In this document: positions 35,160 to 44,762 of the stretch, piece after piece
How positions within the stretch are numbered: the first letter of the stretch is position 1
How the letters are laid out: each line of letters starts with the position of its first letter
Origin: Bacteroidales bacterium
Lineage (GTDB): Bacteria; Bacteroidota; Bacteroidia; Bacteroidales; Tenuifilaceae
Length of the DNA stretch: 64,000 nt
Direction: 5' to 3'
Assembly: GCA_020636835.1 (NCBI GenBank)
Contig: JACJXC010000005.1
Location: 186,001 to 250,000, forward strand
Program-made: the position numbers and the translations under genes
The notes under the pieces: generated by a model
What the model was told of the DNA's origin: nothing
The model's input: only the letters and a program-made list of their open reading frames with translations
The model's database searches: none

Positions 35160-37196
35160 ATGAGAAAGCATTACATGTTTGCCTGCTGCATTATTACGGC
35201 AGTTGCATTCACCAATTGCGCAGAGCAGGACAAGGGCAAACCTGCGTTCGACACATCGAATATGGATTTAACCGTGAAACCCGGCGAAGATTTTAACGCC
35301 TACGCCAGCGGTGCATGGATTAAAAACGCAAAAATGCCCGACGACAAATCGGTGTACGGTGCATTCAATATCTTAGCCGAAGAAAACGATCACATCGTAA
35401 AGGACATCCTACTGCGAGCCGCAGCAAAAAAAGATGCCCCACTCGGAAGCAGCTGGCAAAAGGTGGGCGATTTTTACGCCTCCGGGATGGATACCATTAC
35501 CATCGAACAACAGGGATTCGAACCAATCAAAGCCGACTTGGAACAAATTGCCAACATTAAGTCCGTTCAGGATTTACAGGAAAGAATCGCAACCCTGCAT
35601 CAGCAATACGTTACACCTCTATTTGTACCATACGCCGGGCAGGATCAAAAAAACACCGAGGTTATTGTGATGAACGTGTATAGCGGAGGGCTTGGCCTTT
35701 CGGATCGCGATTACTACTTGAACAACGATAGTCGCTCCATCGAAATCCGGAACGACTACAAGGAACACCTAACAACCATGTTCACCCTCATTGGGCAAAG
35801 CCCCGAACAGGCAGCCCAAGCCGCCGATCAGGTAATGGAGCTCGAAACCCGCCTGGCCAAGGTAACCCAAACCCGCCTGGAGCAGCGCGACCCCTACTTA
35901 ACCTACAACAAAGTTACCCTCAACGATCTTCAAATGCTATCGCCTGCAATCGAATGGAATAAATATTTCGAAAGGCTTGGCATCTCCATCCCCACCGAGC
36001 TGGTTATCGATAACCCAAAATTCTTCACCGAAATCAGCAAGATGCAAACCGAGGTATCCATTGATGAGTGGAAAAACTACCTCACCTGGAATTTGGTAAG
36101 CCACTACGCCAAGTACCTATCGAGCGCATTCGAAAACGAAAACTTCAACTTTTACAGCCGCAAACTATCGGGCAGCCAAACCAACCGCCCCCGTTGGCAA
36201 CGGATTGGCAGTTCCGCAAATTTTGCCATCGGCGAACTGGTTGGACAAATCTTTGTGGAGGAGAACTTCCCCCCTGTGGCTAAGGAAAAAATGGTTACCC
36301 TAATTGGCAACCTTAAACTCGCATTCAAGGAGCGGATTAGCAATCTTTCGTGGATGTGCGACTCAACCAAAGCGAAAGCCATTGACAAACTCGAAACAAT
36401 GGTGGTTAAAGTTGGCTACCCCGACAAATGGACCGACTACTCCAGCCTCGAAATTGACCGCAACAGCTACGCCGAGAATATGAAACGCGCCATGCAATTC
36501 TCCTTCCGCGACAACATGAGCAAACTGGGAAAACCCGTAGATCGCACGGAGTGGGGCATGACACCTCAAACCGTGAACGCATACTACAACCCGCTCATGA
36601 ACGAGATTGTATTCCCTGCAGGAATTCTTCAACCCCCATTCTTCAACATCAACGCCGACGACGCGGTGAACTACGGCGCCATTGGCGTGGTTATTGGGCA
36701 CGAAATGACCCATGGATTCGACGATCAGGGGCGCAACTTTAATAAGAATGGCATTTTAACCGATTGGTGGACCAAGGACGATTCCGAAAACTTTGAGCAA
36801 CGCACCCAGGTTCTTGTTGACCAGTACAGCAACTTTGTGGCTATCGACTCCATGCACGTTGATGGGAAGCTAACCCTTGGCGAAAATATTGCCGACTATG
36901 GCGGTTTAACAATTTCGTACCTTGCATTCCAGAAATCGTTGGAAGGCAAAGAAACCCCACAAAGCATTGATGGTTTTACGGCCAACCAACGCTTCTTTTT
37001 GGCGTACGCCAACGTTTGGCGTCAGATTATCCGCGACAAGGAGTTAATGCGCAGAGTAAAAGAGGATGTTCACTCGCCCGGTAAATTCCGCGTTAACGGC
37101 GCCCTATTCAACATTCCCGAATTCTACGAGGCATTCGAAATTAGTACAAGCGATCCACTTTATATTGCTCCAGAAAAGCGAGCAAAGATTTGGTAG
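35160..37196 (+). CDS. M13-family (neprilysin/PepO-like) zinc metallopeptidase lipoprotein
   Basis: This 678-residue protein has a lipoprotein signal (Cys at residue 20, AFTNC). I chose the ATG at 35160 because it begins that signal; the ATG at 35127 adds an 11-residue non-signal tail. Peptidase_M13_N covers about 40-420 and the catalytic domain about 480-675. Zinc ligands lie in GHEMTHGFDD (HExxH, about 514) and GENIADYGG, with the substrate-binding motif NAYYNPLMNEIVFPAG. It degrades peptides, probably in the periplasm or at the surface. A terminator follows. Confidence 0.94.
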   Translation: MRKHYMFACCIITAVAFTNCAEQDKGKPAFDTSNMDLTVKPGEDFNAYASGAWIKNAKMPDDKSVYGAFNILAEENDHIVKDILLRAAAKKDAPLGSSWQKVGDFYASGMDTITIEQQGFEPIKADLEQIANIKSVQDLQERIATLHQQYVTPLFVPYAGQDQKNTEVIVMNVYSGGLGLSDRDYYLNNDSRSIEIRNDYKEHLTTMFTLIGQSPEQAAQAADQVMELETRLAKVTQTRLEQRDPYLTYNKVTLNDLQMLSPAIEWNKYFERLGISIPTELVIDNPKFFTEISKMQTEVSIDEWKNYLTWNLVSHYAKYLSSAFENENFNFYSRKLSGSQTNRPRWQRIGSSANFAIGELVGQIFVEENFPPVAKEKMVTLIGNLKLAFKERISNLSWMCDSTKAKAIDKLETMVVKVGYPDKWTDYSSLEIDRNSYAENMKRAMQFSFRDNMSKLGKPVDRTEWGMTPQTVNAYYNPLMNEIVFPAGILQPPFFNINADDAVNYGAIGVVIGHEMTHGFDDQGRNFNKNGILTDWWTKDDSENFEQRTQVLVDQYSNFVAIDSMHVDGKLTLGENIADYGGLTISYLAFQKSLEGKETPQSIDGFTANQRFFLAYANVWRQIIRDKELMRRVKEDVHSPGKFRVNGALFNIPEFYEAFEISTSDPLYIAPEKRAKIW

Positions 37197-37202
37197 TAAT
37201 CA

Positions 37203-37236
37203 CAAGAACCCGACCGAAAGTCGGGTTCTTTGTTTT
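37203..37236 (+). terminator. Terminator after the M13 peptidase gene
   Basis: An 11-12-bp stem (AAGAACCCGAC/GTCGGGTTCTT) with a CGAAA loop is followed by TGTTTTT. Confidence 0.9.
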
Positions 37237-37286
37237 TGAATTGTTACTTATCGCCCTAAAGTTTAAAATCTTGGACTCTTAAAATG

Positions 37287-37343
37287 ATTGGAGTCGAGAA
37301 GCAAAGGATTCAATGGGCATCCACTCCAATTATCCATCAATCC
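37287..37343. repeat. Dispersed repeat, copy 1 (ATTGGAGT/ACTCCAAT inverted repeat)
   Basis: ATTGGAGT (37287-37294) and ACTCCAAT (37323-37330) are perfect 8-bp inverted repeats. The 23 bases 37321-37343 are the inverted counterpart of 63685-63707, with four mismatches. It is non-coding, just after a terminator. Confidence 0.5.
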
Positions 37344-37375
37344 AATTCTACACTCAAAATAACACAAAAATTCCC

Positions 37376-37406
37376 TTTGAATTCAAACAATAACTTTGCA
37401 AATTTG
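37376..37406 (+). promoter_or_regulatory. Candidate promoter of the M3-like peptidase operon
   Basis: TAACTTTG (37391-37398) matches the -7 consensus. Alternatively TTTG (37376-37379) with a 19-base spacer leads to CAAATTTG (37399-37406). Either would start transcription 25-45 bases before the ATG. Confidence 0.45.
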
Positions 37407-37446
37407 TAAATCGACATCAACAAAATAACCTTAAAACCAAGCCGGT

Positions 37447-39507
37447 ATGAATAAGATTTTTCTACTACTATCGTTTCCTATCCTATTAACTATGACTAAC
37501 TGCAAGCCAAGTGAAAATGGAGACAAAAAAGCGGACGTTTCTCCCATCACAAAGGAATCCATTACCAAAGTAACCAATGAGTTAATTGGAAAGTATGGCG
37601 ATTCCCAAAAGTTCCGCATTGAACGTGGTGTAAGCCAAGCGGCTCTGCTTTGGAGAAATTCCGATGGTACACAAACCGAATTCGAAGAGCTCTGTAACGC
37701 TCAGTTCGTTGCCGAGGAGGCTGTTTTAGATCAACTATTCGGCAAACTATCGTACGGATTCGAAACCCTTAATGGATACTTCATGCTGATGAGCAAGGAG
37801 CTTATGCGTCCGCTACACCTCGATTGGGGTCCTGTTACCCCCATCGACGAGCTCTTTGGGGCGTACAATGCTGCGGCCAATATGACGGAAGACCTGTACT
37901 CCAACAAAATTGCATTTATCACAGCGCTTAATTTCCCGAATTACACATTGAAGGAGAAGAGCGAGCTAGGCGAAAAATGGAGCCGCAAGGAATGGGCTTA
38001 CGCACGTATGGGCGATATATTCACCAGCCGAGTTCCTGCAAACCTAATCCAAAACTACTCCACAGTAAACACGAATGCCGATACCTACATTAGTGAGTAC
38101 AATATTTTCCTTGGATATTTGGTAAACGATAATAACGAAACACTTTTCACCGATAAGGATTTAAAACTTATCACTCACTGGGGATTACGCGATGAACTAA
38201 AATCGCAGTATGCCGATAAGGAAAGCGGACTGGTTCGTCAGGAGATGATTTACCAAGTAATGAAGCGCATTATCGACCAAACCATTCCTAAAGATGTTAT
38301 CAACAGCAACAAGTACAGCTGGAATCCTTACAAAAACACTCTCGTACAGGATGGCAAGGAGATAGCCTTTGAATCGGAGCCAAACACACGCTATCAGCAC
38401 GTGTTGAATCAATTTAAGGCCTTAACTGATATTGACGCTTACACTCCAAGTATGCCAACATTCATCCAACGTAAATTTGAAGGTGAATTCGAACTCCCGG
38501 TAGATGAGGTAGAGCAACTTTTCACAGAGCTTGTATCATCAAAAGAGGTTAGAGATTTAGGCAAACTAATCAGCCAACGCCTAGGTCGCGATTTGCACCC
38601 ATTCGATATTTGGTACGATGGATTTAAAGCCCGTAGCGGAATTCCTGCCGAAAAACTCGAAGCAATTACCAATAAACGTTTTGCAAGCGCCGAGGCTTTT
38701 GAAAAGGAGCTTCCAAACATCCTAACATCGTTGGGTTGGAATAAGGAAAAGGCCAAATTTATTGGCGATAGGGTTAAAGTTGAAGCGGCTCGTGGTTCGG
38801 GACACGCTTGGGGTGGCGAAATGCGCAAGGATAACGCATTGCTCCGCACCAGAGTTCCTGCAAACGGAATGAACTACAAAGGATTCAACATTGCCATGCA
38901 CGAGTTTGGCCATAACGTTGAGCAAACAATCACTTTACATGATGTGGATAACTACATTATGCACGGTGTTCCAAACACAGCATTCACCGAGGCATTGGCA
39001 TTTGTATTCCAAAAGCGCGACTTGAGCGTTCTTGGATTCAAGGAAACCAATCCCGATAAGGAAGCTTTAGAAACTCTTGATAACCTATGGTCGTGCTACG
39101 AAATTATGGGCGTTTCGTTGGTTGATATCAACCTTTGGAAATGGCTGTACAACAACCCGAATGCCACTGCCGAGCAAGTAAAAGAGGCTACTCTTACAAT
39201 TGCAAAGGATATTTGGAATAAGTACTACGCCGATGTATTCGGATCGAAGGATGAACCAATCCTTGCCATTTACTCCCACATGATTGATAATCCGCTTTAC
39301 CTATCGGCATACCCAATTGGTCACCTAATCGATTTCCAACTGGAGAAACAATTCGTCGGAAAATCGTTTGCCAACGAGGTTGATAGAATTTTTGCACAGG
39401 GTCGCCTTGTTCCTCAACTTTGGTTGAAAAATGGCGTTGGTGAACCTCTATCGGTTAAGCCAATCCTTGAAGCATCGGGCAAATCAATCGAAACTCTATC
39501 TAAGTAA
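37447..39507 (+). CDS. HExxH zinc metallopeptidase lipoprotein, M3-like
   Basis: This 686-residue protein has a lipoprotein signal (Cys at residue 19, TMTNC). The body is almost all alpha-helical, with the zinc motif MHEFGHNVEQ at about 485 and a likely third ligand Glu in FTEALAFVF (about 514). The spacing and helical fold resemble the M3 (thimet/oligopeptidase) group, but similarity is partial, so substrate class is uncertain. It probably trims peptides in the periplasm, alongside the M13 enzyme upstream. The GNAT gene begins 19 bases later and is likely co-transcribed. Confidence 0.82.
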   Translation: MNKIFLLLSFPILLTMTNCKPSENGDKKADVSPITKESITKVTNELIGKYGDSQKFRIERGVSQAALLWRNSDGTQTEFEELCNAQFVAEEAVLDQLFGKLSYGFETLNGYFMLMSKELMRPLHLDWGPVTPIDELFGAYNAAANMTEDLYSNKIAFITALNFPNYTLKEKSELGEKWSRKEWAYARMGDIFTSRVPANLIQNYSTVNTNADTYISEYNIFLGYLVNDNNETLFTDKDLKLITHWGLRDELKSQYADKESGLVRQEMIYQVMKRIIDQTIPKDVINSNKYSWNPYKNTLVQDGKEIAFESEPNTRYQHVLNQFKALTDIDAYTPSMPTFIQRKFEGEFELPVDEVEQLFTELVSSKEVRDLGKLISQRLGRDLHPFDIWYDGFKARSGIPAEKLEAITNKRFASAEAFEKELPNILTSLGWNKEKAKFIGDRVKVEAARGSGHAWGGEMRKDNALLRTRVPANGMNYKGFNIAMHEFGHNVEQTITLHDVDNYIMHGVPNTAFTEALAFVFQKRDLSVLGFKETNPDKEALETLDNLWSCYEIMGVSLVDINLWKWLYNNPNATAEQVKEATLTIAKDIWNKYYADVFGSKDEPILAIYSHMIDNPLYLSAYPIGHLIDFQLEKQFVGKSFANEVDRIFAQGRLVPQLWLKNGVGEPLSVKPILEASGKSIETLSK

Positions 39508-39526
39508 TTTATTTATTACAAGCAAA

Positions 39527-40081
39527 ATGGAAGAAGTAATCAATTCTAGAATCATACAGGTAACAGAGTGCATTCAGCTTAAACCGTTGGAGACATCAGA
39601 TGCCGAAGACATCTTCAACACCATCGATAGCCAAAGAGAGTACCTGGGGCAATGGCTCCCATTTGTTAAACACACAAAGAAAATGGAGCATACAAGGGAT
39701 TTCATTCATTTTATCACAAACCACCAACCCCTCAGCCTCGATCACACTTTTGTTATCCGCTACAATGGCGCATTTGTTGGATTAATCGGCTATAAGGGAA
39801 CGGATATTATTAATAGGAAAACCGAAATTGGCTACTGGCTATCGGAAAAGTTCCAGAAAAAAGGAATCGTAACCCAATCGGTAAAAGCATTAATTAGCTA
39901 TGCGTTCAACCACATGGATATGAACCGGGTGCAAATAAAATGCGCCACAGGTAATACGCCCAGCAAGAACATCCCAAAGAGACTGGACTTCAGATTCGAA
40001 GGCATTGAACGCGATGGGGAGCAACTCGACGACGATATTTTCACCGACCTTGAGGTATACAGCAAACTGAAAAACGATTAG
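39527..40081 (+). CDS. RimJ/RimL-type GNAT N-acetyltransferase
   Basis: This 184-residue acetyltransferase has IQLKPLETSDAEDIFNTID at the N-terminus and EIGYWLSEKFQKKGIVTQSV (acetyl-CoA loop, about 103-122). NTPSKNIPKRLDFRFEG follows near 145-161. I chose the ATG at 39527 because an earlier in-frame ATG (39431) lies inside the preceding gene. It may acetylate ribosomal proteins, other N-termini or small molecules. A terminator follows. Confidence 0.9.
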   Translation: MEEVINSRIIQVTECIQLKPLETSDAEDIFNTIDSQREYLGQWLPFVKHTKKMEHTRDFIHFITNHQPLSLDHTFVIRYNGAFVGLIGYKGTDIINRKTEIGYWLSEKFQKKGIVTQSVKALISYAFNHMDMNRVQIKCATGNTPSKNIPKRLDFRFEGIERDGEQLDDDIFTDLEVYSKLKND

Positions 40082-40106
40082 CACAGCATCTTAACACAAA
40101 TTAAAC

Positions 40107-40140
40107 AAGGGCTACCTCTCAAAAGGTAGCCCTTATTTTA
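40107..40140 (+). terminator. Terminator after the GNAT gene
   Basis: The perfect 11-bp stem AAGGGCTACCT/AGGTAGCCCTT with a 6-base loop is followed by ATTTT. Confidence 0.9.
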
Positions 40141-40218
40141 AAACATGCTTATCTTTACAAACAATCATCCAAAATGCATTAACCATAATACTGTTATTCC
40201 TATAACCGAAACTAGATT

Positions 40219-41568
40219 ATGAATAAACCGCAGAAACTAAATACCGACAGACAAACCCTAACCGAGTTGGAAATTTTCCGCGACGACACGTCGGGTTTAA
40301 ACGTCTTCGATTTAATTGATAAAACAGTTACATCGGGCGGACAAGATTTTCTGAAAAATCAATTCCAAAATCCTTACACCAACGCTGATGATATAAGAAA
40401 TATGCAGGATGCCCTTAAGGCAATAATTGCCGAACCTGCAATATTTACCATCCCCTTCTCGAAAGAATTGATGGATAGCATAGAGGTTTACTACTTCTCA
40501 AAAAGTGATGTACTAATTAGTACCAACCCAGTTTCACGATTTTTTGAAGGATTAATTTATAGGATAAAGTATAAGAATTTTAAGGAAACTGCTCTAAAGG
40601 GCTCAAAAAACACTTTGCACTTTGTGCAACTTATGAAAAAGTATTTTGATGGTTTTGATTCTAGCAAACTCCCGAAATTACTAAAGGATGCATATAGTAC
40701 AGCAAACGATATTTTTAACGAAAGGGATATAAAAACTGCCTGCGAGATTAAGGATATCCAATCACTCGATTTTATCGATTTAATTACAATCGACCAATGG
40801 TTCCGCTCCACGCATAAACTAAAAGTATTAACCCTACTCGAAATTGCACATACTTTCGATGCCTACACTTCGATGGCCACGGCTATTAAGCAATACAATT
40901 TGAATTTTCCAGAGATTGTTGACTCCGAGGATTCTGTTCTCGAAATTGAGGATTTATTCCACCTATTCATAAAAAATCCTATAGCCAATAGCATAAAGTA
41001 CGATGCCGGCAAGCAATTCCTATTCCTCACCGGGCCAAATATGGCTGGGAAAACAACGTTCCTCAAATCGTGTGGAATTGCAATTTATATGGCACAGTTA
41101 GGAATGGCAGTTCCTGCAAAATCGATGAGAATATCGCCATTCAACGCCCTGTTCAGCAGCCTTAACACTACCGATAACCTTAGTATTGGCTACAGCTACT
41201 TCTACAGCGAGGTTATGCGCGTTCGGAAAGCGGCAGAAACCCTACAAAAGGAGAAAAAGGTTTTTATGATTTTTGATGAACTATTTAAGGGAACAAATAT
41301 TAAGGATGCATTTGATGGCTCAATGCTTGTAATCAACGGGCTATTGAAATGGAAATTGAGTATGTTTATCCTAGCATCGCATATCACGGAGATATCGAAA
41401 GAGATTGATGGAGCTCCCAACGTATTTTTTAGGTATTTCGATTCATCGGTCGAAAATGGGAAACCAGCATTTAACTATAAAATTCGCAAAGGAAAATCGA
41501 ACGAGCGCCTAGGGTTGATAATTTTGCAAAACGAAAACATTGAAAAACTCTTAACTCCACAGCAGTAA
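40219..41568 (+). CDS. MutS-family ATPase lacking mismatch-recognition and Smr domains
   Basis: This 449-residue protein has a helical MutS lever-like region (about 15-220) and the MutS ATPase (about 235-445). Walker A is TGPNMAGKTTFLKS (about 275), the Walker B region FMIFDELFKGTN (about 352) and the switch region LASHITEISKE. Domains I, II and the clamp of MutS are missing, as is the C-terminal Smr nuclease of MutS2. It is therefore unlikely to be a mismatch recogniser. It may act on DNA junctions or ribosomes, but I cannot assign a role. It is monocistronic. Confidence 0.87.
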   Translation: MNKPQKLNTDRQTLTELEIFRDDTSGLNVFDLIDKTVTSGGQDFLKNQFQNPYTNADDIRNMQDALKAIIAEPAIFTIPFSKELMDSIEVYYFSKSDVLISTNPVSRFFEGLIYRIKYKNFKETALKGSKNTLHFVQLMKKYFDGFDSSKLPKLLKDAYSTANDIFNERDIKTACEIKDIQSLDFIDLITIDQWFRSTHKLKVLTLLEIAHTFDAYTSMATAIKQYNLNFPEIVDSEDSVLEIEDLFHLFIKNPIANSIKYDAGKQFLFLTGPNMAGKTTFLKSCGIAIYMAQLGMAVPAKSMRISPFNALFSSLNTTDNLSIGYSYFYSEVMRVRKAAETLQKEKKVFMIFDELFKGTNIKDAFDGSMLVINGLLKWKLSMFILASHITEISKEIDGAPNVFFRYFDSSVENGKPAFNYKIRKGKSNERLGLIILQNENIEKLLTPQQ

Positions 41569-41947
41569 ATAGGAGTTAGCATTGTACTGGTTAAACCGAC
41601 AGTATTGGAGAATGCTGGCGTAGCAATTTGCATTATAAAGAATTAAAAATCAACCATTTACAAAAAAACTAACCCCAAAAACCTTAAGGTGTTTATCGCA
41701 AAAAGTACGAAACATCCTTACCCGCATAGAGCCCCCCACCCGACAAGGTCATCAGCGTCTGCATAGTTGAACACCGACTCGAACTTAACGCACTCAACAT
41801 CAGATTGAAGAACTCCATATACTCTAAAAAACAGAGGAATAATAAAAGATGACACATATCATCTTCTCACAGCAAAAAAAATCACTATAGCCCATCAAGT
41901 TTTTTAAAAAAGTCATAAATTGACTCAAAACCAAAAAAACAACTGCT
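41569..41947. other. Intergenic region without recognised gene
   Basis: The 379 bases before the outer-membrane protein gene hold no terminator, RNA gene or strong promoter that I can recognise. A 41-codon frame on the minus strand (41693-41818) has an ATG and a stop but no recognisable signal or domain, and I leave it uncalled. Confidence 0.3.
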
Positions 41948-42670
41948 ATGATGAGAAAAATTCTACCGGGCTTAATAGCAATGCAATTGCTTTTTACGGG
42001 ACAAGCCGTAGCGCAGGAGGAAGTTCCGGAAAGTAAAGTAAGCATCGATTACAGCGTTGACTTTGTTAGCCGCTACCTGTGGCGGGGATTACTATTCAAT
42101 GGGAACCCGAACATCCAACCAACTATCTCGTTAACGGCAGGCGGGTTTAGCATAGGCAGCTGGGGTTCGTATGCCATATCGCAGGATTATGCCGAAATCG
42201 ACCTATTCGCCACATACTCAATAGGCAACCTCTCCCTCACCCTGTACGATTACTACAACGAGATTGAATCGGATCTGGAAGCCGTGGACTACTTCAACTG
42301 GAAAAAAGAAACTACAGGACACCTGCTCGAGGGCACTATAGCCTGGGCTGGCTCCGATAACGTTCCACTAAGCGTTACTCTTGCCGCATTCTTTTACGGG
42401 TACGACACCGACGCTAATGGCGATCAAAACTACTCCACCTACCTGGAGTTGGGATACCCAGTAAAAATTGGTGATTACGACATCAACTTTTACATAGGGG
42501 GAGCTCTAAACGAGGGGTTCTACCACCACGAGGCCAATATCGTAAACGTGGGATTTAAAACTACCAAAGAAGTTGAAATTTCGGATCGGTTCAAACTTCC
42601 GGTTAGCGCCACCTTTACGCTAAACCCAGCGAAAGAGGATATATTCTTTGTGGTGGGCATAACTCTATAA
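41948..42670 (+). CDS. TorF-like outer-membrane beta-barrel protein
   Basis: This 240-residue protein has a signal peptide (1-22, ending AVAQE). The mature part alternates hydrophobic and polar residues in about ten to twelve strands, beginning with DYSVDFVSRYLWRGLLFNG. That start is the N-terminal signature of the TorF putative-porin group. It ends in a typical strand, FFVVGITL. It may form a small outer-membrane channel; the substrate is unknown. The next gene, a chemoreceptor, lies 106 bases downstream. Confidence 0.78.
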   Translation: MMRKILPGLIAMQLLFTGQAVAQEEVPESKVSIDYSVDFVSRYLWRGLLFNGNPNIQPTISLTAGGFSIGSWGSYAISQDYAEIDLFATYSIGNLSLTLYDYYNEIESDLEAVDYFNWKKETTGHLLEGTIAWAGSDNVPLSVTLAAFFYGYDTDANGDQNYSTYLELGYPVKIGDYDINFYIGGALNEGFYHHEANIVNVGFKTTKEVEISDRFKLPVSATFTLNPAKEDIFFVVGITL

Positions 42671-42776
42671 AACGACACGCCCAAACAAGCAGATATACTA
42701 CTAATAGTTTACCAAAACAATAGAACTCCGCTTAAATACAAAGCAATAGGTTAAATATTCAGTAAAACTATAACCC

Positions 42777-44672
42777 ATGAACAATAAATTCATATCAATA
42801 CAACTCCGGTTAGGATTACTTGTTGGCGTTGGAGTATTCTTCACAGTGGCAATCCTGCTATTTTTCAGTACCTACAATGCTATGCAGAATGCATTCTCCT
42901 CGGCCAAGGAAAATGCCATGGCCATATCGGACAACTACGCAAGCATGGTAAAATCGCGAATGGACAAAGCCCTGGTAGCAGCCCGAACAGTGGGCGATGC
43001 GATTAGGCTCTCAAGCAAAGGATCGCAACAAGCCATTAGCCGCGATCAGGCTCAAGAAATGGCCGCAGGAGTTTTACTAAGCGACCCCGATTATCTGGGC
43101 TTTACCCTATGCTTTGAGCCCAATGCCTTTGACGGAAAGGATGCCCAATACGCCAACACCCCGAAGCACGATGCAACAGGGCGCTTTATTCCCTACCTAA
43201 CAAAAAATGAAGCAGGAGGCTACGTAGCCGAACCACTGGTTGACTACGAAACCGAGGATAAAGGCCCATGGTACTGGCGACCCAAAAACCTTATGGGGGA
43301 ATTCGTTACCGAACCTGTTATGTACCCCATTCAGGGAAAAATGGTTTTCATGGTATCGTTCATGTCGCCCATTATCAATAATGGCAACTTTTTAGGAGTA
43401 ACAGGGATTGACTACTCCATCGATTTTATGCAGGAGATGGTTTCCAAATCGAACTTTTTTGGCGGCAAAGCCAACATTGCAATCGTAAGCCACGAGGGAG
43501 TTTATGCCGCTAACTCGGCAAAAAAAGACCTTATTGGAAAAAGCATTGAGGAAACCGATGGCAATAATTACAACAAAAACCTGAGCGATTTAAAATCTGG
43601 GAAAAAAGTAGAACTCGAGACCTCGGACTATATGTATGTTTACGTGCCAATATACGTTGGCAAATGCGAACTCCCCTGGCAGGTTCGCCTCGAGGTGCCC
43701 ATGGATATTATCACCCAAAGCGCCCGCAAGCAAATGTGGTACCAAATATCATTGGGAACAATACTCCTAGTGCTCAGTTTAGCTCTGCTGATATTCACCC
43801 TACGACAATCGATAAAGCCTATCTACTCGCTAGTTGAAGTTACCGATCAAATTGCCAAAGGGGATCTGAATATTAGCCAGAAAAAGGACATCCGCAACGA
43901 CGAAATTGGGCTGGTGTACAACTCGGTGCACGATATGGCCTCCAAGCTCAAAGAGATAATATCGAGCATCCGCGATGCTGCCGAAAACTTCTCCAATGCG
44001 GCAAGCCAAATGAGTTCTGGTAGCCAGCAACTCTCCGAGCGCACCAACGAGCAAGCATCGTCGGTGGAAGAGGTAAGTAGCTCCATGGAGGAAATGGTAT
44101 CGAGCATTCAACAGAACACCGATAACGCCCGCGAAACCGAGAAAATATCGAACATGGCCGCTGTTGGCGGGAAAAAAGGGAAGGAATCGGTTGACACAGC
44201 CATCAACTCCATGATGCAGATTGCCAACAAAATTGGCATTATTACCGACATCGCCTTCCAAACCAATATACTAGCCCTAAACGCTGCGGTTGAGGCCGCC
44301 AGAGCTGGCGAACACGGCAAGGGCTTTGCAGTTGTTGCCGCCGAAGTGCGTAAACTTGCCGAACGCAGCCGGGCTGCAGCCGATGAAATAAGCAATTACT
44401 CCGCATACAGTGTTTCTACCGCTGAAACCGCGGGAAAAGAGCTCGAACAAATTGTTCCCCACATCGAGAAAACAGCCCAGCTAGTGCAGGAGATCACCGC
44501 ATCGAGCATTGAACAGAACGGAGGAGCCGATCAGGTGAACAACGCCATACAGCAACTGAATAACGTAACCCAGCACAACGCATCGTTGGCCGAGGAAATT
44601 GCATCGAGCGCAGAGGAACTGCTCAGCCAATCACAGCAATTAAAAGAAATGGTGGCATACTTCAAAGTATAG
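42777..44672 (+). CDS. Methyl-accepting chemotaxis protein with periplasmic dCACHE domain
   Basis: This 631-residue transducer has a first membrane helix (about 13-33) and a periplasmic double-CACHE sensor (about 36-315, with GPWYWRPKN and GVTGIDYSIDFM). A second helix (about 325-345) and HAMP (346-400) follow. The signalling coiled coil has its hairpin tip in FQTNILALNAAVEAARAGE. No C-terminal CheB/CheR pentapeptide is visible. No cheA, cheW or motility gene is in the window, so its array partner lies elsewhere. It probably senses small carboxylates or amino acids, as dCACHE domains often do. A terminator follows at 44694-44730. Confidence 0.94.
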   Translation: MNNKFISIQLRLGLLVGVGVFFTVAILLFFSTYNAMQNAFSSAKENAMAISDNYASMVKSRMDKALVAARTVGDAIRLSSKGSQQAISRDQAQEMAAGVLLSDPDYLGFTLCFEPNAFDGKDAQYANTPKHDATGRFIPYLTKNEAGGYVAEPLVDYETEDKGPWYWRPKNLMGEFVTEPVMYPIQGKMVFMVSFMSPIINNGNFLGVTGIDYSIDFMQEMVSKSNFFGGKANIAIVSHEGVYAANSAKKDLIGKSIEETDGNNYNKNLSDLKSGKKVELETSDYMYVYVPIYVGKCELPWQVRLEVPMDIITQSARKQMWYQISLGTILLVLSLALLIFTLRQSIKPIYSLVEVTDQIAKGDLNISQKKDIRNDEIGLVYNSVHDMASKLKEIISSIRDAAENFSNAASQMSSGSQQLSERTNEQASSVEEVSSSMEEMVSSIQQNTDNARETEKISNMAAVGGKKGKESVDTAINSMMQIANKIGIITDIAFQTNILALNAAVEAARAGEHGKGFAVVAAEVRKLAERSRAAADEISNYSAYSVSTAETAGKELEQIVPHIEKTAQLVQEITASSIEQNGGADQVNNAIQQLNNVTQHNASLAEEIASSAEELLSQSQQLKEMVAYFKV

Positions 44673-44693
44673 CATTACCTTAACCAATAGCAA

Positions 44694-44730
44694 GAGAACG
44701 AGAAGCGTGGGCTTCTCGTTCTCTTTATTT
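44694..44730 (+). terminator. Terminator after the chemoreceptor gene
   Basis: The perfect 13-bp stem GAGAACGAGAAGC/GCTTCTCGTTCTC with a GTGG loop is followed by TTTATTT. It lies between convergent genes. Confidence 0.92.
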
Positions 44731-44762
44731 AAAAATTGAGCAAATACAAAAGAAACAACGGA

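Noticed and set aside
41693..41818. 41-codon minus-strand frame before the TorF-like gene
   Set aside because: No signal peptide, domain or ribosome-binding context is visible; a chance frame is likely.
43830..44261. 143-codon antisense frame in the chemoreceptor gene
   Set aside because: It lies entirely inside the well-supported chemoreceptor and mirrors its helical coding bias; a shadow frame.
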